A stretch of DNA of 64,000 bases from Rhodocyclaceae bacterium (GCA_013426785.1 JACDZI010000007.1:1-64000), one strand, 5' to 3'; shown: positions 36,777-45,762, numbered from the stretch's first letter. Notes: a model not told the origin generated them from the sequence alone. Numbers and translations are program-made.

Positions 36777-39542
36777 CTACATCTTGTAGTTGAACAGTAT
36801 GCCCAGCACGCTGGCCCGGTAGTCTTGCGGTCCGGCATCGAGGACGGTGGCAGTTGGCAGGTTCGTTGCGGCGGCATTGTTGATGGCAACAGATGTGTTC
36901 TGCAGGCCGGTGTAATGCCAGTCATCGATCTTGCCGATTTCATAACGCATGAAGATGCGGCTGGTCAGGCTGTTGTTGATCGGCACCAGCAGGTTTGCCT
37001 CAATGATATGCGTGGTCGTCTTCAGGTCGGGCATGCCGTCGCCGGCGAGGGCTGCCGCCGCCGTTGTCGTGCCGCCGGCCGGATCGTAGCCGATCTTGGT
37101 CTTGCCGCCCGCGTAGGTATAGTTGAAGTCGAAGGTCTTGGTACCGAAGACTTCCTTCCAGCCGAAGCCGAGGACATTGGTGGTGTCCTTGTGATTGACC
37201 GCCCAGCCATTGGCCAGCAGCCAGACCGAACCGGAATAGGAGCTCTGGCAGATCTCCTCGGCATTGTCGGCGGTGATGGTGCCCATCGGGGTGACGGTGC
37301 CGATGGTGCAACCCAGCACGGCGGTGGCCGGGCTGAGGGCGCCGGCACCGATCGCGCCGCTGGCATTGCCTTTCTGTTTCAGGCTTGCGACCTGATAGGA
37401 GTAGAAGCCGTAGATGCTGCGCTCGACGTCGGGTTGGTAACTCAGGTCGAAATTTATGGAGTGTTGTGACTGTTTGTCGGTGCGGCCGAACATCGAATCG
37501 GGGTACTTGATGTCCTTCAACTGGCCCATGATGCCGAAGTCGAGATCGGGGCGCAGCATGAAATTGACCCGGCCGTTCAGGATGTTCTGGTCGCGGTCGG
37601 ACAGGTCGAACTTGCGCATCCCCGAGTTCATGTGCACTACCCAGGTTTGCACGTTGCTACCCGTTGCGGTCGGCATAGCCACGATATCGCCGCTGTAGTA
37701 GGCGGCGTAAGGGTGGTGGGTGTGGTACTCGGACCCGCGGCGGCGGTCATTCTCGAACGAGAGGCGCAGTGTGGCATCTTCGATGCCGCGATTGACATAG
37801 CCAAGCTTGACCTTGTCTTCCCAAGTCTTCTCGCGCTCGCGATGGTCGCGGTCGAACTTTTCACGTTCGTAGGCAAAGTTGACGCTATTAGTACGATTGA
37901 GCCGGTAGTCGCCACTGAAACCGTAAGTCAATTGCTTGTAATCGAAGGGAACGCTGGCGATGTTGAGGTTGCCTGCATACGCGGAATTTGCACCCATCAG
38001 GACGGCCGAGCCGCTGCCTTCGTTGATCAGTCGCCCCCAGACACCATTGCAGCCGAGTGCATTCACCCCTCCGGCCTGGTTGCCAACGGTATTGGGATCG
38101 TTATCCACATAGCTGGCATTCGGATTGCAGGCAACGTAATCGTTGAAGTTCTTGGTTTCGTAGTAACGAAGCTTGCCCGACAGGTTCAAGTTATTGGTCG
38201 GGTTGAGCGCGAGTCCGAGGTTGATGAGCTTCGTGTCGATGCGCGTTTCCGCGGAGTCCTGGCTCAGCGAGTTGACCGAATTCCAGTTGTTGCCGGTCAC
38301 GTTGGCGAGGTTCACCGTCGAGAGTGTCGTGTAGGGAATCAGGTCGTCGTCCTGCCGTGAAGAGGCGTAGGCGACTGTGGCGGTGAATTTTCCCTTGTAG
38401 AAATCCGGCAGGCGCCGCGAATACTCGCCCTTGACATTGAAGTAGTCATTGTCCGGGTAAAGGTCGAAGCGACCGGTTTTGAAATTACCTGCAGTGACAC
38501 CATTAGTCGTACCCGCAGCAATTCGGTAGGGGGTCTCGAAGGTCAGGGTGTCGATCTCGTTGCGGAACCAGGACGCCTGCAACCGCAAGTTGAAGGCACT
38601 CAGGTCGTCGGCGTATTCCAGACCGGCCAACAGGTCGTGAGTTCGATAGTCGATCGGCTCCAGCGTCTCCGTGGGCGCGGTGCCACCGCCGCCACCCCAT
38701 ACAGAACCGAAGGGCCGCGCGCCTTCGCGTTTTTCGTTGGTATAGCTGGCGTACAACTTCCATCGGTCGTCCAGGTACATGTCGAGACGGGCGCCGCCCT
38801 TCTTGCGGATCAGGCCGATCTCGGTGTCCGCATTGGCATTGGCGACAGCCGCCACGTTCGCTGCGTCGGCGGCATTGGTGCCCCCCGCCCCGCCTGGCGT
38901 CAGTCCGGATTTCAGCGTTAGGTTGCCGGTACCGACCCCGTTGTAGATGTTGCGGAAGGTAGACGTGAAGACATGCGGCGTCTCGTTGTAAAAGGCGCTG
39001 ACCTTCCAGTCGTTATAACGACCGAACTGGGCGCTATAGAACTGGTCGTCCTGCCCGACGCTGCCGCCGCTGATCTCGAAGAAGCTGGCCGTATCCTTCT
39101 TCTCCATATTCACGCCGAAGTTGTTGAGGTACAAACCATCGTCGACGTCCTTGTAGCGGCGGAAGCCGTGCGATTTGTCGTCGCCGAAGGTGCCGATGAC
39201 ACCCGCCTCGACGTGACCGGTGTATTCCCACCCTCCGGCGGTCTTGCCGCCGGGCTGATTTGGCACCAGCGGCCGGTCGTAGAACTGGCCCGACGGCGTG
39301 TGGTCGAGGTTGTCGTAGCCTGCGCCGATGTTGTCGTGGTCGGGGAGACCGCCGTAGGTCGTCGGGTTGATCGGCTGTCGGTTGAGCGCGTTGCCGATCG
39401 TCGTGTCCTGCCCGACGCCGGAGTCGGCGTAGGCCACGGTCGCCATCTGCACCAGCGCCAGGGCGACGGAGGTGGCCAGCAGGTTGGTTTTCATCTGGGT
39501 ACGGGTTGCCATCGCAAGTCTCCCGGAACGAATGTTTTTCAT
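36777..39542 (-). CDS. mtrB: MtrB/PioB-family outer-membrane beta-barrel
   Basis: 921 residues with a signal peptide (residues about 1-39, ending ATVAYA). The rest is rich in alternating aromatic and polar beta-strand sequence as in MtrB/MtoB/PioB, the porin that surrounds a decaheme MtrA-type cytochrome and lets electrons cross the outer membrane. Examples: GFRRYKDVDDGLYLNNFGVN, YASYTNEKREGARPFGS, TNSVNFAYEREKFDRDHRER, VERSIYGFYSYQVASLKQKG. GAGGAGA lies eight bases before the ATG at 39542. It follows mtrA directly. Whether current flows outward (metal reduction) or inward (Fe(II) oxidation) cannot be read from sequence. Confidence 0.9.
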   Translation of the reverse strand: MKNIRSGRLAMATRTQMKTNLLATSVALALVQMATVAYADSGVGQDTTIGNALNRQPINPTTYGGLPDHDNIGAGYDNLDHTPSGQFYDRPLVPNQPGGKTAGGWEYTGHVEAGVIGTFGDDKSHGFRRYKDVDDGLYLNNFGVNMEKKDTASFFEISGGSVGQDDQFYSAQFGRYNDWKVSAFYNETPHVFTSTFRNIYNGVGTGNLTLKSGLTPGGAGGTNAADAANVAAVANANADTEIGLIRKKGGARLDMYLDDRWKLYASYTNEKREGARPFGSVWGGGGGTAPTETLEPIDYRTHDLLAGLEYADDLSAFNLRLQASWFRNEIDTLTFETPYRIAAGTTNGVTAGNFKTGRFDLYPDNDYFNVKGEYSRRLPDFYKGKFTATVAYASSRQDDDLIPYTTLSTVNLANVTGNNWNSVNSLSQDSAETRIDTKLINLGLALNPTNNLNLSGKLRYYETKNFNDYVACNPNASYVDNDPNTVGNQAGGVNALGCNGVWGRLINEGSGSAVLMGANSAYAGNLNIASVPFDYKQLTYGFSGDYRLNRTNSVNFAYEREKFDRDHREREKTWEDKVKLGYVNRGIEDATLRLSFENDRRRGSEYHTHHPYAAYYSGDIVAMPTATGSNVQTWVVHMNSGMRKFDLSDRDQNILNGRVNFMLRPDLDFGIMGQLKDIKYPDSMFGRTDKQSQHSINFDLSYQPDVERSIYGFYSYQVASLKQKGNASGAIGAGALSPATAVLGCTIGTVTPMGTITADNAEEICQSSYSGSVWLLANGWAVNHKDTTNVLGFGWKEVFGTKTFDFNYTYAGGKTKIGYDPAGGTTTAAAALAGDGMPDLKTTTHIIEANLLVPINNSLTSRIFMRYEIGKIDDWHYTGLQNTSVAINNAAATNLPTATVLDAGPQDYRASVLGILFNYKM

Positions 39543-39563
39543 GGTGTCGTCTCCTCGTCCTGA

Positions 39564-40523
39564 TCAGCGCTGGAAGCGGGCGCCGGCCGGATGGTTGCTG
39601 CCGTGGATCTGCGCATGGCAGTTCTGGCAGGCGCGACCCATGACCCGAGAGTTCAGCACACCGCCACCCGCTAGCGGGTTCCCCGCTGCGTTGGGGAATT
39701 GCGAGGCGTTGTAGAAGGCCGAGGGATGGTTGGTGTTGGCATGGCACTGCTGGCACAGGTAGGGGCGGGCCGCCTGCAGCAGCTTGTCGTGGTTGGAACC
39801 GTGCGGATGGTGGCAATTCACGCAGTTTTCGCGCACCGGAGCGTGTTCCCACAGGAAGGGGCCGCGCTTCTCGGCATGGCAGGAATAGCAGATGTCGTTA
39901 ACGCTGTCGGCCTTGAGCAGCGGGCGGGTGGTGGTGCCATGCGGGTTGTGGCAGTCCTCGCAGCTCATCTTGCCCTCGGGCAGCGGCATGTGCGAGCGCT
40001 TCATGAATTCGGCGCGTTGCTGCTGGTGGCAGGTCTGGCAGGTTTCCGTGATGCTGGCCTTCTTCAGCAGACCCTTGGCCGAGAACTTCGCCATCGGGTT
40101 GTGGCAGTCGCTGCAGGAAATCTTGTTGTTCGCATGGGCCGAACCGTCCCAGTGCATGCGGTTGCCGCCCTTGTGGCAGGTCAGGCACTGTTCCTGCTGT
40201 TTTTCGACTGGCGTGCCCCATTCCTTGGTGTAACCGATGATCAGGTTCTTGTCCTTGGTGCTCTTGGCGTGCAGTGAGCCGGGGCCGTGGCAGGTTTCGC
40301 AGACTCGACTTTCATTCTCATTACGCGGATTGAGTCGGAAGACCTTGGCATGGGCCGTATGACTGAAATGGCTGTTCTCCTGCTTGTGGCATTCGATGCA
40401 TTTCTTCTCGCCGATGTAGTTGGCCTGATCTTGCTGGGCCAGGGCGCTGCGGCCGGCCAAACAGAACAGTAGCGCCAGGGCGAACAGCCCGAGACGAACC
40501 ATTGAATGCTGAATTATTTTCAT
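39564..40523 (-). CDS. mtrA: MtrA/DmsE-type periplasmic decaheme cytochrome c
   Basis: 319 residues with a signal peptide ending RSALA and exactly ten CxxCH haem motifs: CIECH, CETCH, CLTCH, CSDCH, CQTCH, CEDCH, CYSCH, CVNCH, CQQCH, CQNCH. Distal His ligands are in typical MtrA spacing (HFSHTAHAKVF, RSHMPLPEGKMSCEDCHNPH). The length and haem count match MtrA/MtoA/DmsE. GGAGGAGG precedes ATG 40523. With MtrB it forms a trans-outer-membrane electron conduit. No surface MtrC/OmcA-like cytochrome is encoded in the window. Confidence 0.95.
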   Translation of the reverse strand: MKIIQHSMVRLGLFALALLFCLAGRSALAQQDQANYIGEKKCIECHKQENSHFSHTAHAKVFRLNPRNENESRVCETCHGPGSLHAKSTKDKNLIIGYTKEWGTPVEKQQEQCLTCHKGGNRMHWDGSAHANNKISCSDCHNPMAKFSAKGLLKKASITETCQTCHQQQRAEFMKRSHMPLPEGKMSCEDCHNPHGTTTRPLLKADSVNDICYSCHAEKRGPFLWEHAPVRENCVNCHHPHGSNHDKLLQAARPYLCQQCHANTNHPSAFYNASQFPNAAGNPLAGGGVLNSRVMGRACQNCHAQIHGSNHPAGARFQR

Positions 40524-40709
40524 GCTGCGGTTTCCTCCTCCGGTTTGCCTCTGCACGCGGGTGCATGGCAACAATTTGTTACATCACTGTGTCGGCAGGA
40601 GGTTATCGATGCTGCACTGCGATGGTCTTGCCCCTGAGTGCGCGATTGCTTGTCTAAAAGTGCATATCCCGATTGGGTTGGTCGGGAACTGCGGCGCGCA
40701 AGACAGGTT

Positions 40710-41663
40710 TCAGCCCGCCTTGCGCTTCGCGTTGGCGCGGAACTCGCTGGGCGACATGCCGAAGCGTTTCTGGAAGACCCGGCTGAAGTGAGCGGCGTCG
40801 TTGAAGCCCCAGGCGTAGCCGATCTGGGCGATGCTGCTGCCGGCGTGACGCTGGGCGGAGAGGTCGGCCTGGCAGCGGCACAGGCGCTGTTCCTGCACCC
40901 ACTGCATCAGCCGCAAGGGTTCGTCGGAAAACAGGCTATGCACATAGCGCAGCGACAGGCCGGCCCCGGCGGCGATCATCCGGGCATCAAGCTGGGGATT
41001 GACCAAGTGGGTGATTGCATAGTTGCGAATCCGTTGCAGATGGTAGCCGCGCATGCGCTTCGACTGCTCGCCGGTACCGGCTTCCTGGGCGACCAGCGAC
41101 GAACCAAGCAGGCTCAGCAGCATATTGCCGGCAGATTCCCGGCAGGCCTTGCCCAGCGATTCGCCGTGCTGTTGCAGCGAGGCGACCAGGTCGAGCAGCA
41201 ATTTCGCTGGCCCTACTGACGCGTCGAAAACCTTGCCGGCGTGTTTGCGCCAGGCGAGATTGTGTTCGGCAAGTGTTTCTGCCGGAAGGGTTAGGATGGC
41301 GTGATGGGTTTTGTCGAGGAAGTTGATCGTAGTAGCCTCGGCCAGGGGAAACAGGCTGATGCTGCGCGGGTGCAAATACACCTCCGGGTAGCCGTTGTGG
41401 CACAGCACGGTGCGGCCTTCGAAATTGATGTCGGCGAACACCAGTTCGCTGTTGTTGGCCTCCCAGGTGGCTTTGAAGGGCGTGCCGTAACGCTCGCCCA
41501 GCGCCGCAATGCCATAGCGGCGCAGCCTCATGGACTGCTGAAACTCCTCAGTTGCCGGCTCAAGCTTGCACGCCAGACCGAATTTTTCCTGCATCGCCGC
41601 CTGCCAGAATTCGGGGCGCTCCCCGGGGGCGATATTCGCCGTGCTGATGCTCGACACTGCCAT
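40710..41663 (-). CDS. AraC-family transcriptional regulator
   Basis: 317 residues. The C-terminal AraC double HTH spans about 215-312 (LRYVHSLFSDEPLRLMQW, IGYAWGFNDAAHFSRVFQKR ending FGMSPSEFRA). The N-terminal 200 residues resemble the cupin-like ligand domain of FeaR-type regulators. GAGGAGG precedes the ATG. It lies 186 bases upstream of mtrA in the same orientation, so it may control the mtrAB operon; that is inference. The ligand is unknown. Confidence 0.9.
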   Translation of the reverse strand: MAVSSISTANIAPGERPEFWQAAMQEKFGLACKLEPATEEFQQSMRLRRYGIAALGERYGTPFKATWEANNSELVFADINFEGRTVLCHNGYPEVYLHPRSISLFPLAEATTINFLDKTHHAILTLPAETLAEHNLAWRKHAGKVFDASVGPAKLLLDLVASLQQHGESLGKACRESAGNMLLSLLGSSLVAQEAGTGEQSKRMRGYHLQRIRNYAITHLVNPQLDARMIAAGAGLSLRYVHSLFSDEPLRLMQWVQEQRLCRCQADLSAQRHAGSSIAQIGYAWGFNDAAHFSRVFQKRFGMSPSEFRANAKRKAG

Positions 41664-41787
41664 CTTCCCTCCTCAAAGAATTGGCCAGGCTGCTGCGGCT
41701 TGCCGGACTTGTCCCTGTCTGTGGGCGGGATCTTGTCGTCCGGTGCGCGAGCGTACCGTGCCCAAGCCGGCTTGGCAATAATGGACT

Positions 41788-43134
41788 TCAACGCATGAGT
41801 GACCAGACCAGCCCGAACAGCGTGCAGGCGCCGAATACCGTCATGATGTCGATCCTGTATTTCCACAGCGCGATGAACGACGCGGCCGCGATGGCGACGG
41901 CCAGCAGGTCGGGTGAGCCGGCAAAGGGTGCAGCATGCGTACCCTGCGGCCAGAAGGCATGCCAGGCGAAGAAGACAGCGAGATTGACGATGACGCCGAC
42001 CACGGCGGCGGTAATGGCGGTGAGCGGCGCGGTGAATTTGAGTTCGCCGCGCGTTGCCTCGACCAGCGGGCCGCCGGCGAGGATGAAGAAGAAGGATGGC
42101 AGGAAAGTGAAGAAGGTGGCGACCGTGGCCCCTGCCAGCCCTGCGACGACGGGATCGGCGAATACCGCCTGGCTCACGCCGCCGAGGTAGCCCACCCAGG
42201 TGACCACCATGATCAGCGGTCCCGGCGTGGTTTCGCCCAGCGCCAGGCCATCCATCATCTGCGGGCCGGTGAGCCAGCCGTAGTGTTCCACCGCGCCCTG
42301 GTACACATAGGGCAGCACGGCATAGGCGCCGCCGATGGTGAGGAAGGTGGCCTGGGTGAAGAACTCGCCCATGGCGGTGAGCGTGGGCGAAGCGCCGCTG
42401 GCAAGCATCGCCACTGCCCAGATGGCCAGGAACACCAGTGTGGTGATGATCAGCCTGGACAACGAAAACTTCGCATGTGCGGGTGGCGGGGTATCGTCGT
42501 CGATGATGGCCGGGCCATGGGTCCTGGCCGCAGTGCCATGGCCGGCGCCGCCCGCCTGAAATTTGGCAGCGAGCTTGCCGCCCGCGGCGTTTCCCACGAT
42601 GCCGATCAGCGCTGCCGCCAGCACGATCCAGGGAAAATCGATGCGGAAAAAGAAGATGCCGACGAAGGCCAGCGCGGCGATGCCTGCCAGCACGCCGTTT
42701 TTCACCACGCGGCTGCCAATGCGCCAGGCCGCGAACAGCACCACGGCGACCACGGCGGGTTTGATGCCGTAGAAGATGCCGGCCACCAGCGCAGAGGTGC
42801 CCCAGGCCAGATAGAGGCCGGCCAGCAGCGAGAGCAGCGCGAAGGCCGGCAGGAAGAACAGCACACCTGCCGCCACCGCGCCCCGGATGCCGTGCAGCAG
42901 CCAGCTGATGTAGATGGCGAGCTGGATCGCTTCCGGCCCCGGCAGCAGCATGCAGTAGTTGAGGGCATGCAGATAGCGGTATTCGGAAATCCAGCGTCGC
43001 CGCTCGACCAGTTCCTGTTGCATCAACGCGATCTGCCCGGCCGGTCCGCCGAAGCTGATGAAGCCGAGTTTGAACCAGAAGCGCAGGGCCTCGGCAAAAG
43101 TCGGCGCTGGCGGGACGGCGGGGGCAGCCTGCAT
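41788..43134 (-). CDS. chrA: chromate transporter, two-domain ChrA
   Basis: 448 residues with two homologous membrane halves, each starting with the CHR-domain pattern: FGGPAGQIALMQQELVERRR, LNYCMLLPGPEAIQLAIYIS, then TQATFLTIGGAYAVLPYVYQ and MMDGLALGETTPGPLIMVVT. ChrA exports chromate and gives resistance in proteobacteria. The N-terminal residues 6-13 (AVPPAPTF) are encoded by a dispersed-repeat copy. Confidence 0.93.
   Translation of the reverse strand: MQAAPAVPPAPTFAEALRFWFKLGFISFGGPAGQIALMQQELVERRRWISEYRYLHALNYCMLLPGPEAIQLAIYISWLLHGIRGAVAAGVLFFLPAFALLSLLAGLYLAWGTSALVAGIFYGIKPAVVAVVLFAAWRIGSRVVKNGVLAGIAALAFVGIFFFRIDFPWIVLAAALIGIVGNAAGGKLAAKFQAGGAGHGTAARTHGPAIIDDDTPPPAHAKFSLSRLIITTLVFLAIWAVAMLASGASPTLTAMGEFFTQATFLTIGGAYAVLPYVYQGAVEHYGWLTGPQMMDGLALGETTPGPLIMVVTWVGYLGGVSQAVFADPVVAGLAGATVATFFTFLPSFFFILAGGPLVEATRGELKFTAPLTAITAAVVGVIVNLAVFFAWHAFWPQGTHAAPFAGSPDLLAVAIAAASFIALWKYRIDIMTVFGACTLFGLVWSLMR
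43096..43119 (+). repeat. dispersed 24-bp repeat, copy 11 (5' end of chrA)
   Basis: Exact match to the R=G form of the consensus. It is antisense to chrA, in frame, and codes AVPPAPTF right after the start. Confidence 0.95.
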
Positions 43135-43192
43135 GCGGGCTTAGTTCGGTATATTGACGAGAACTGAACAATAACAGCAGGAGGAGTGCTAC

Positions 43193-44665
43193 TTGACGCA
43201 ATGGCTGACGATTTCGCGCGCCGCGCACCTGATCGGCGTGGCCCGTGCCGAACTGCAACGCCATGTCGCCGGTGGCCTGCTGCCATCCCACGATGGCATG
43301 GTGACGACGGCAGACTTGTTGAAGCTGTATCCGGGCCTGAGCCTGGAAGATACGGGTGCCTTCGAGCACATCACGCAGATTCGCGAGGAAGCTTTCGGCA
43401 GGCGCATCCGCGAGCGCGTGCTGCCGAACCAGGAAGTGCTGGCGCAGCGGCTCGCCGCACAAAGCGAGGAACTGGAGGATGTGCGGCGGCACCTTGCGCA
43501 TTACCACGACCTGATCGAGATGCTGCGCGAGCGCATCGAACAGGTGGCGAGTGCCTCGGCATCGGCGCAGGTCGCCGAACTTGGCCGCTTTCTCGATGCC
43601 GGGCTGGCCAGCGTGCTGGGCAGCGAGGAACCCGCCGATCCGCTGGCTGTGATGGACGACGTGCTGCGCGTCATGACGGCGCGCGTAATGGTCAGGCCGT
43701 CCGGTCATGAATTCCTCGTCGAAGGCAGTGAAACCATACTCGATGCCGCGCTACGCGCCGGGCTGGCGCCTTCCTACGGCTGCGGCAACGGTAATTGCGG
43801 TCTGTGCAAGGCGCGCATCGTGTCCGGCCAGACGCAGCCGTCACGCCAGACCGATTACCCGTTATCGGCGGCTGAACGGGCGCAGGGCTACACGTTGCTC
43901 TGTTCGCATACGGCGGTGAGCGACCTGGTGATCGAGATGCTGGAGGCTACGGCGCCGGATGATATTCCGGTGCAGGAAATCATCGCCAGGGTGAAGAGCC
44001 TTACCCCGCTGATTGCCGATATCGCCCTGTTGCACTTGCAAACGCCGCGCAGCAACCGCTTGCGCTTCCTTGCCGGACAACGCGCGACGCTATCAGTGAG
44101 TGGCAGCACGCAGAACTTCCGGGGCGAGTACCCGATCGCCTCCTGCCCCTGCGATGACCGGAACCTGCTGTTCCACATCCGGCGCAACGAAGCCGACGAG
44201 TTTGCCCGGCGGCTGTTCGCCGGTGCGCTGCGGCCCAACGATGCGGTCAGCCTGTTCGGGCCGGTCGGCGAATTCGTGCTGCACAAGGACTCCACGCGCG
44301 ACCTGCTGTTCCTTGTCTGCGATACCGGTTTCGCACCGGTGAAGAGTCTGTTCGAGCATGCCATTGCGGCCGACCTGCCGGGGACCGTGCGTCTGGTTTG
44401 GGTGGCGACCCGCGCGGATGGCCATTATCTGGAGAACCAGTGCCGGGCCTGGGCAGACGCCCTTGAGACCTTCAGCTATGCGTTGCTCACGGCGCCTTCG
44501 CCCGAGGTGGCCGCTGCCGCAGCGGTCGAGCGCGTATTGCACGACGAAGACCTGATGCAGCGCGACGTCTATGTCGCCGGTCCGGCCGGCTTCGTCGAAT
44601 GTGCCACCCTGGCGCTGGGCGCTGCCGGCCTGCCACCTGCGCAACTGCGCCATGAGCTTATCTGA
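43193..44665 (+). CDS. HTH-coiled coil-[2Fe-2S]-flavin/NAD(P)H reductase fusion
   Basis: 490 residues from TTG with AGGAGGAG six bases upstream. Residues about 1-50 look like a MerR/excisionase winged helix (LTISRAAHLIGVARAELQRH, GGLLPSHDGMVTTADLLKLY). A charged helical stretch to about 125 (QRLAAQSEELEDVRRHLAHY, EMLRERIEQ) looks coiled-coil. A plant-type [2Fe-2S] ferredoxin follows with YGCGNGNCGLC and LLCSH (about 196-240). The rest is an FAD/NAD(P)H reductase (GEYPIASCP, VCDTGFAPVKSLFEH, VYVAGPAGFVE). The reductase half resembles AscD/CDP-glucoseen reductases. Whether the N-terminus binds DNA is unproven. Confidence 0.85.
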   Translation: MTQWLTISRAAHLIGVARAELQRHVAGGLLPSHDGMVTTADLLKLYPGLSLEDTGAFEHITQIREEAFGRRIRERVLPNQEVLAQRLAAQSEELEDVRRHLAHYHDLIEMLRERIEQVASASASAQVAELGRFLDAGLASVLGSEEPADPLAVMDDVLRVMTARVMVRPSGHEFLVEGSETILDAALRAGLAPSYGCGNGNCGLCKARIVSGQTQPSRQTDYPLSAAERAQGYTLLCSHTAVSDLVIEMLEATAPDDIPVQEIIARVKSLTPLIADIALLHLQTPRSNRLRFLAGQRATLSVSGSTQNFRGEYPIASCPCDDRNLLFHIRRNEADEFARRLFAGALRPNDAVSLFGPVGEFVLHKDSTRDLLFLVCDTGFAPVKSLFEHAIAADLPGTVRLVWVATRADGHYLENQCRAWADALETFSYALLTAPSPEVAAAAAVERVLHDEDLMQRDVYVAGPAGFVECATLALGAAGLPPAQLRHELI

Positions 44666-44674
44666 GCTGCCACC

Positions 44675-45055
44675 GTGAACGAAAAACCCCCTTTCCCCAT
44701 TCCCGTCGTACCCGCAGGCGCCGAATCCGATCCGGCGTTGTCAGCCTGCAGCGGCGCTGAATCCTTCGCCCTGATGGTGCTCGGCGACAGCATGGAACCG
44801 GAATTCGTCGAGGGCGACATCATCATCATCGAACCCGAAGGGCTGGCGACAGACGGTTCCTATGTCATGGTTTGGCTGGCCGACGAGTGGATCTTCCGTC
44901 AACTGGCGAAAAGACCCGACGGGGGCTGGAAATTGCAGCCGCTCAACCCCAAGTACCCCGGCGCAGACATCCCCGACCTGTCGGTCATCAAGGGGGTGAT
45001 CATCCAGAAATCCAAGCCCGGCCGGCGCAAGGTGGCCAAACGCTACGTTGAATAA
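44675..45055 (+). CDS. S24/LexA-like domain protein without HTH, catalytic Lys replaced
   Basis: 126 residues, GTG start nine bases after the reductase stop. GDSMEPEFVEGDIIIIEP contains the S24 nucleophile (Ser39). In LexA the Lys partner lies in DEVTVKRL; the aligned segment here is DEWIFRQL, so Arg75 replaces it. There is no DNA-binding domain. It is therefore probably not an active self-cleaving repressor, and may be a binding or structural remnant of the fold. Position suggests cotranscription with the reductase. Confidence 0.75.
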   Translation: MNEKPPFPIPVVPAGAESDPALSACSGAESFALMVLGDSMEPEFVEGDIIIIEPEGLATDGSYVMVWLADEWIFRQLAKRPDGGWKLQPLNPKYPGADIPDLSVIKGVIIQKSKPGRRKVAKRYVE

Positions 45056-45075
45056 CTGAGTCGACCAGGACAGCC

Positions 45076-45306
45076 ATGCCTTACTACCTCTATCGCATTA
45101 CCCAGTTTGGGCCCGTCAAGCAACTCGAAAAGCTGACCCAGTTCGATGCCTTCAAGGACGCCGCCGCTGCCGCCAAGGCCAAACGCAAGGAAGTCGACCT
45201 GACCCAGTGCAAGATCCAGGTCGTGTTCGGCGAAAACGAGCTGCAGGCCGAGGAGGCGCTGAATACCGTGCGGCCCGCCGAGCCGCTCACCGGCGACGAC
45301 TGGTAA
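45076..45306 (+). CDS. small conserved-looking protein of unknown function
   Basis: 76 residues, acidic-basic mixed and soluble, beginning MPYYLYRITQFGPVKQLEKL. Codon use and tight spacing (20 bases after the S24-like gene, 15 before the next) support a real gene. An ATG start with AGGACAG upstream is present. I do not recognise the family and no motif suggests a function. Confidence 0.7.
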   Translation: MPYYLYRITQFGPVKQLEKLTQFDAFKDAAAAAKAKRKEVDLTQCKIQVVFGENELQAEEALNTVRPAEPLTGDDW

Positions 45307-45321
45307 AGCGGTATCCTGGCG

Positions 45322-45762
45322 ATGGATGAACAGGCTTACCAAGCCACGCGCCAGCAACTCAATCCGCTGCCCTGCGTGTTCGAAAAGGCGCTGTTGTGCC
45401 AGGCGGCGGCATGCGAGGCGGCCCGGCGCCTTTCGCTCGCCGAGCGTGAGATGGTGGCTTGCCGCGAGCCGCTGGCACGCGCGGCCTGCGGCCAGTTGCT
45501 GAGCCTGTTGCGCACCAACTCGGCCTTCGCCCTCAAGATCAAGGATGCCCAGCGCATCCTGCCTCATGCGATGACCATGAAGATCCAGTGTGGCGGGCTG
45601 GTCGGCCTGCGCGACCTGCTCGACCCGGAGGCGCACGCGCCGGATGTCTTGAAACTGGTGCGGCTGGCCCATGCCGAGTACGGCGCTTTCGAAGACCTGC
45701 CGTTTTCGCGCATCGTGCAGGGCGTTGCCCACTGGCAGATCCGCCGGTGGCGGCCTAAATAG
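45322..45762 (+). CDS. hypothetical protein, helical with several cysteines
   Basis: 146 residues, mainly helical. It has spaced cysteines in LPCVFEKALLCQAAACEAAR, VACREPL, AACGQLL and IQCGGLVG, which might bind a metal or Fe-S cluster, although no CxxC pattern is present. It follows the reductase/S24-like/76-residue genes with close spacing and may belong to the same operon. A degenerate dispersed repeat overlaps its stop codon. Confidence 0.65.
   Translation: MDEQAYQATRQQLNPLPCVFEKALLCQAAACEAARRLSLAEREMVACREPLARAACGQLLSLLRTNSAFALKIKDAQRILPHAMTMKIQCGGLVGLRDLLDPEAHAPDVLKLVRLAHAEYGAFEDLPFSRIVQGVAHWQIRRWRPK

Noticed and set aside
41528-43708. 726-codon minus-strand ORF across chrA and the reductase gene
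   Set aside because: It is out of frame with chrA and reads low-complexity sequence; chrA is clear in another frame of the same strand.
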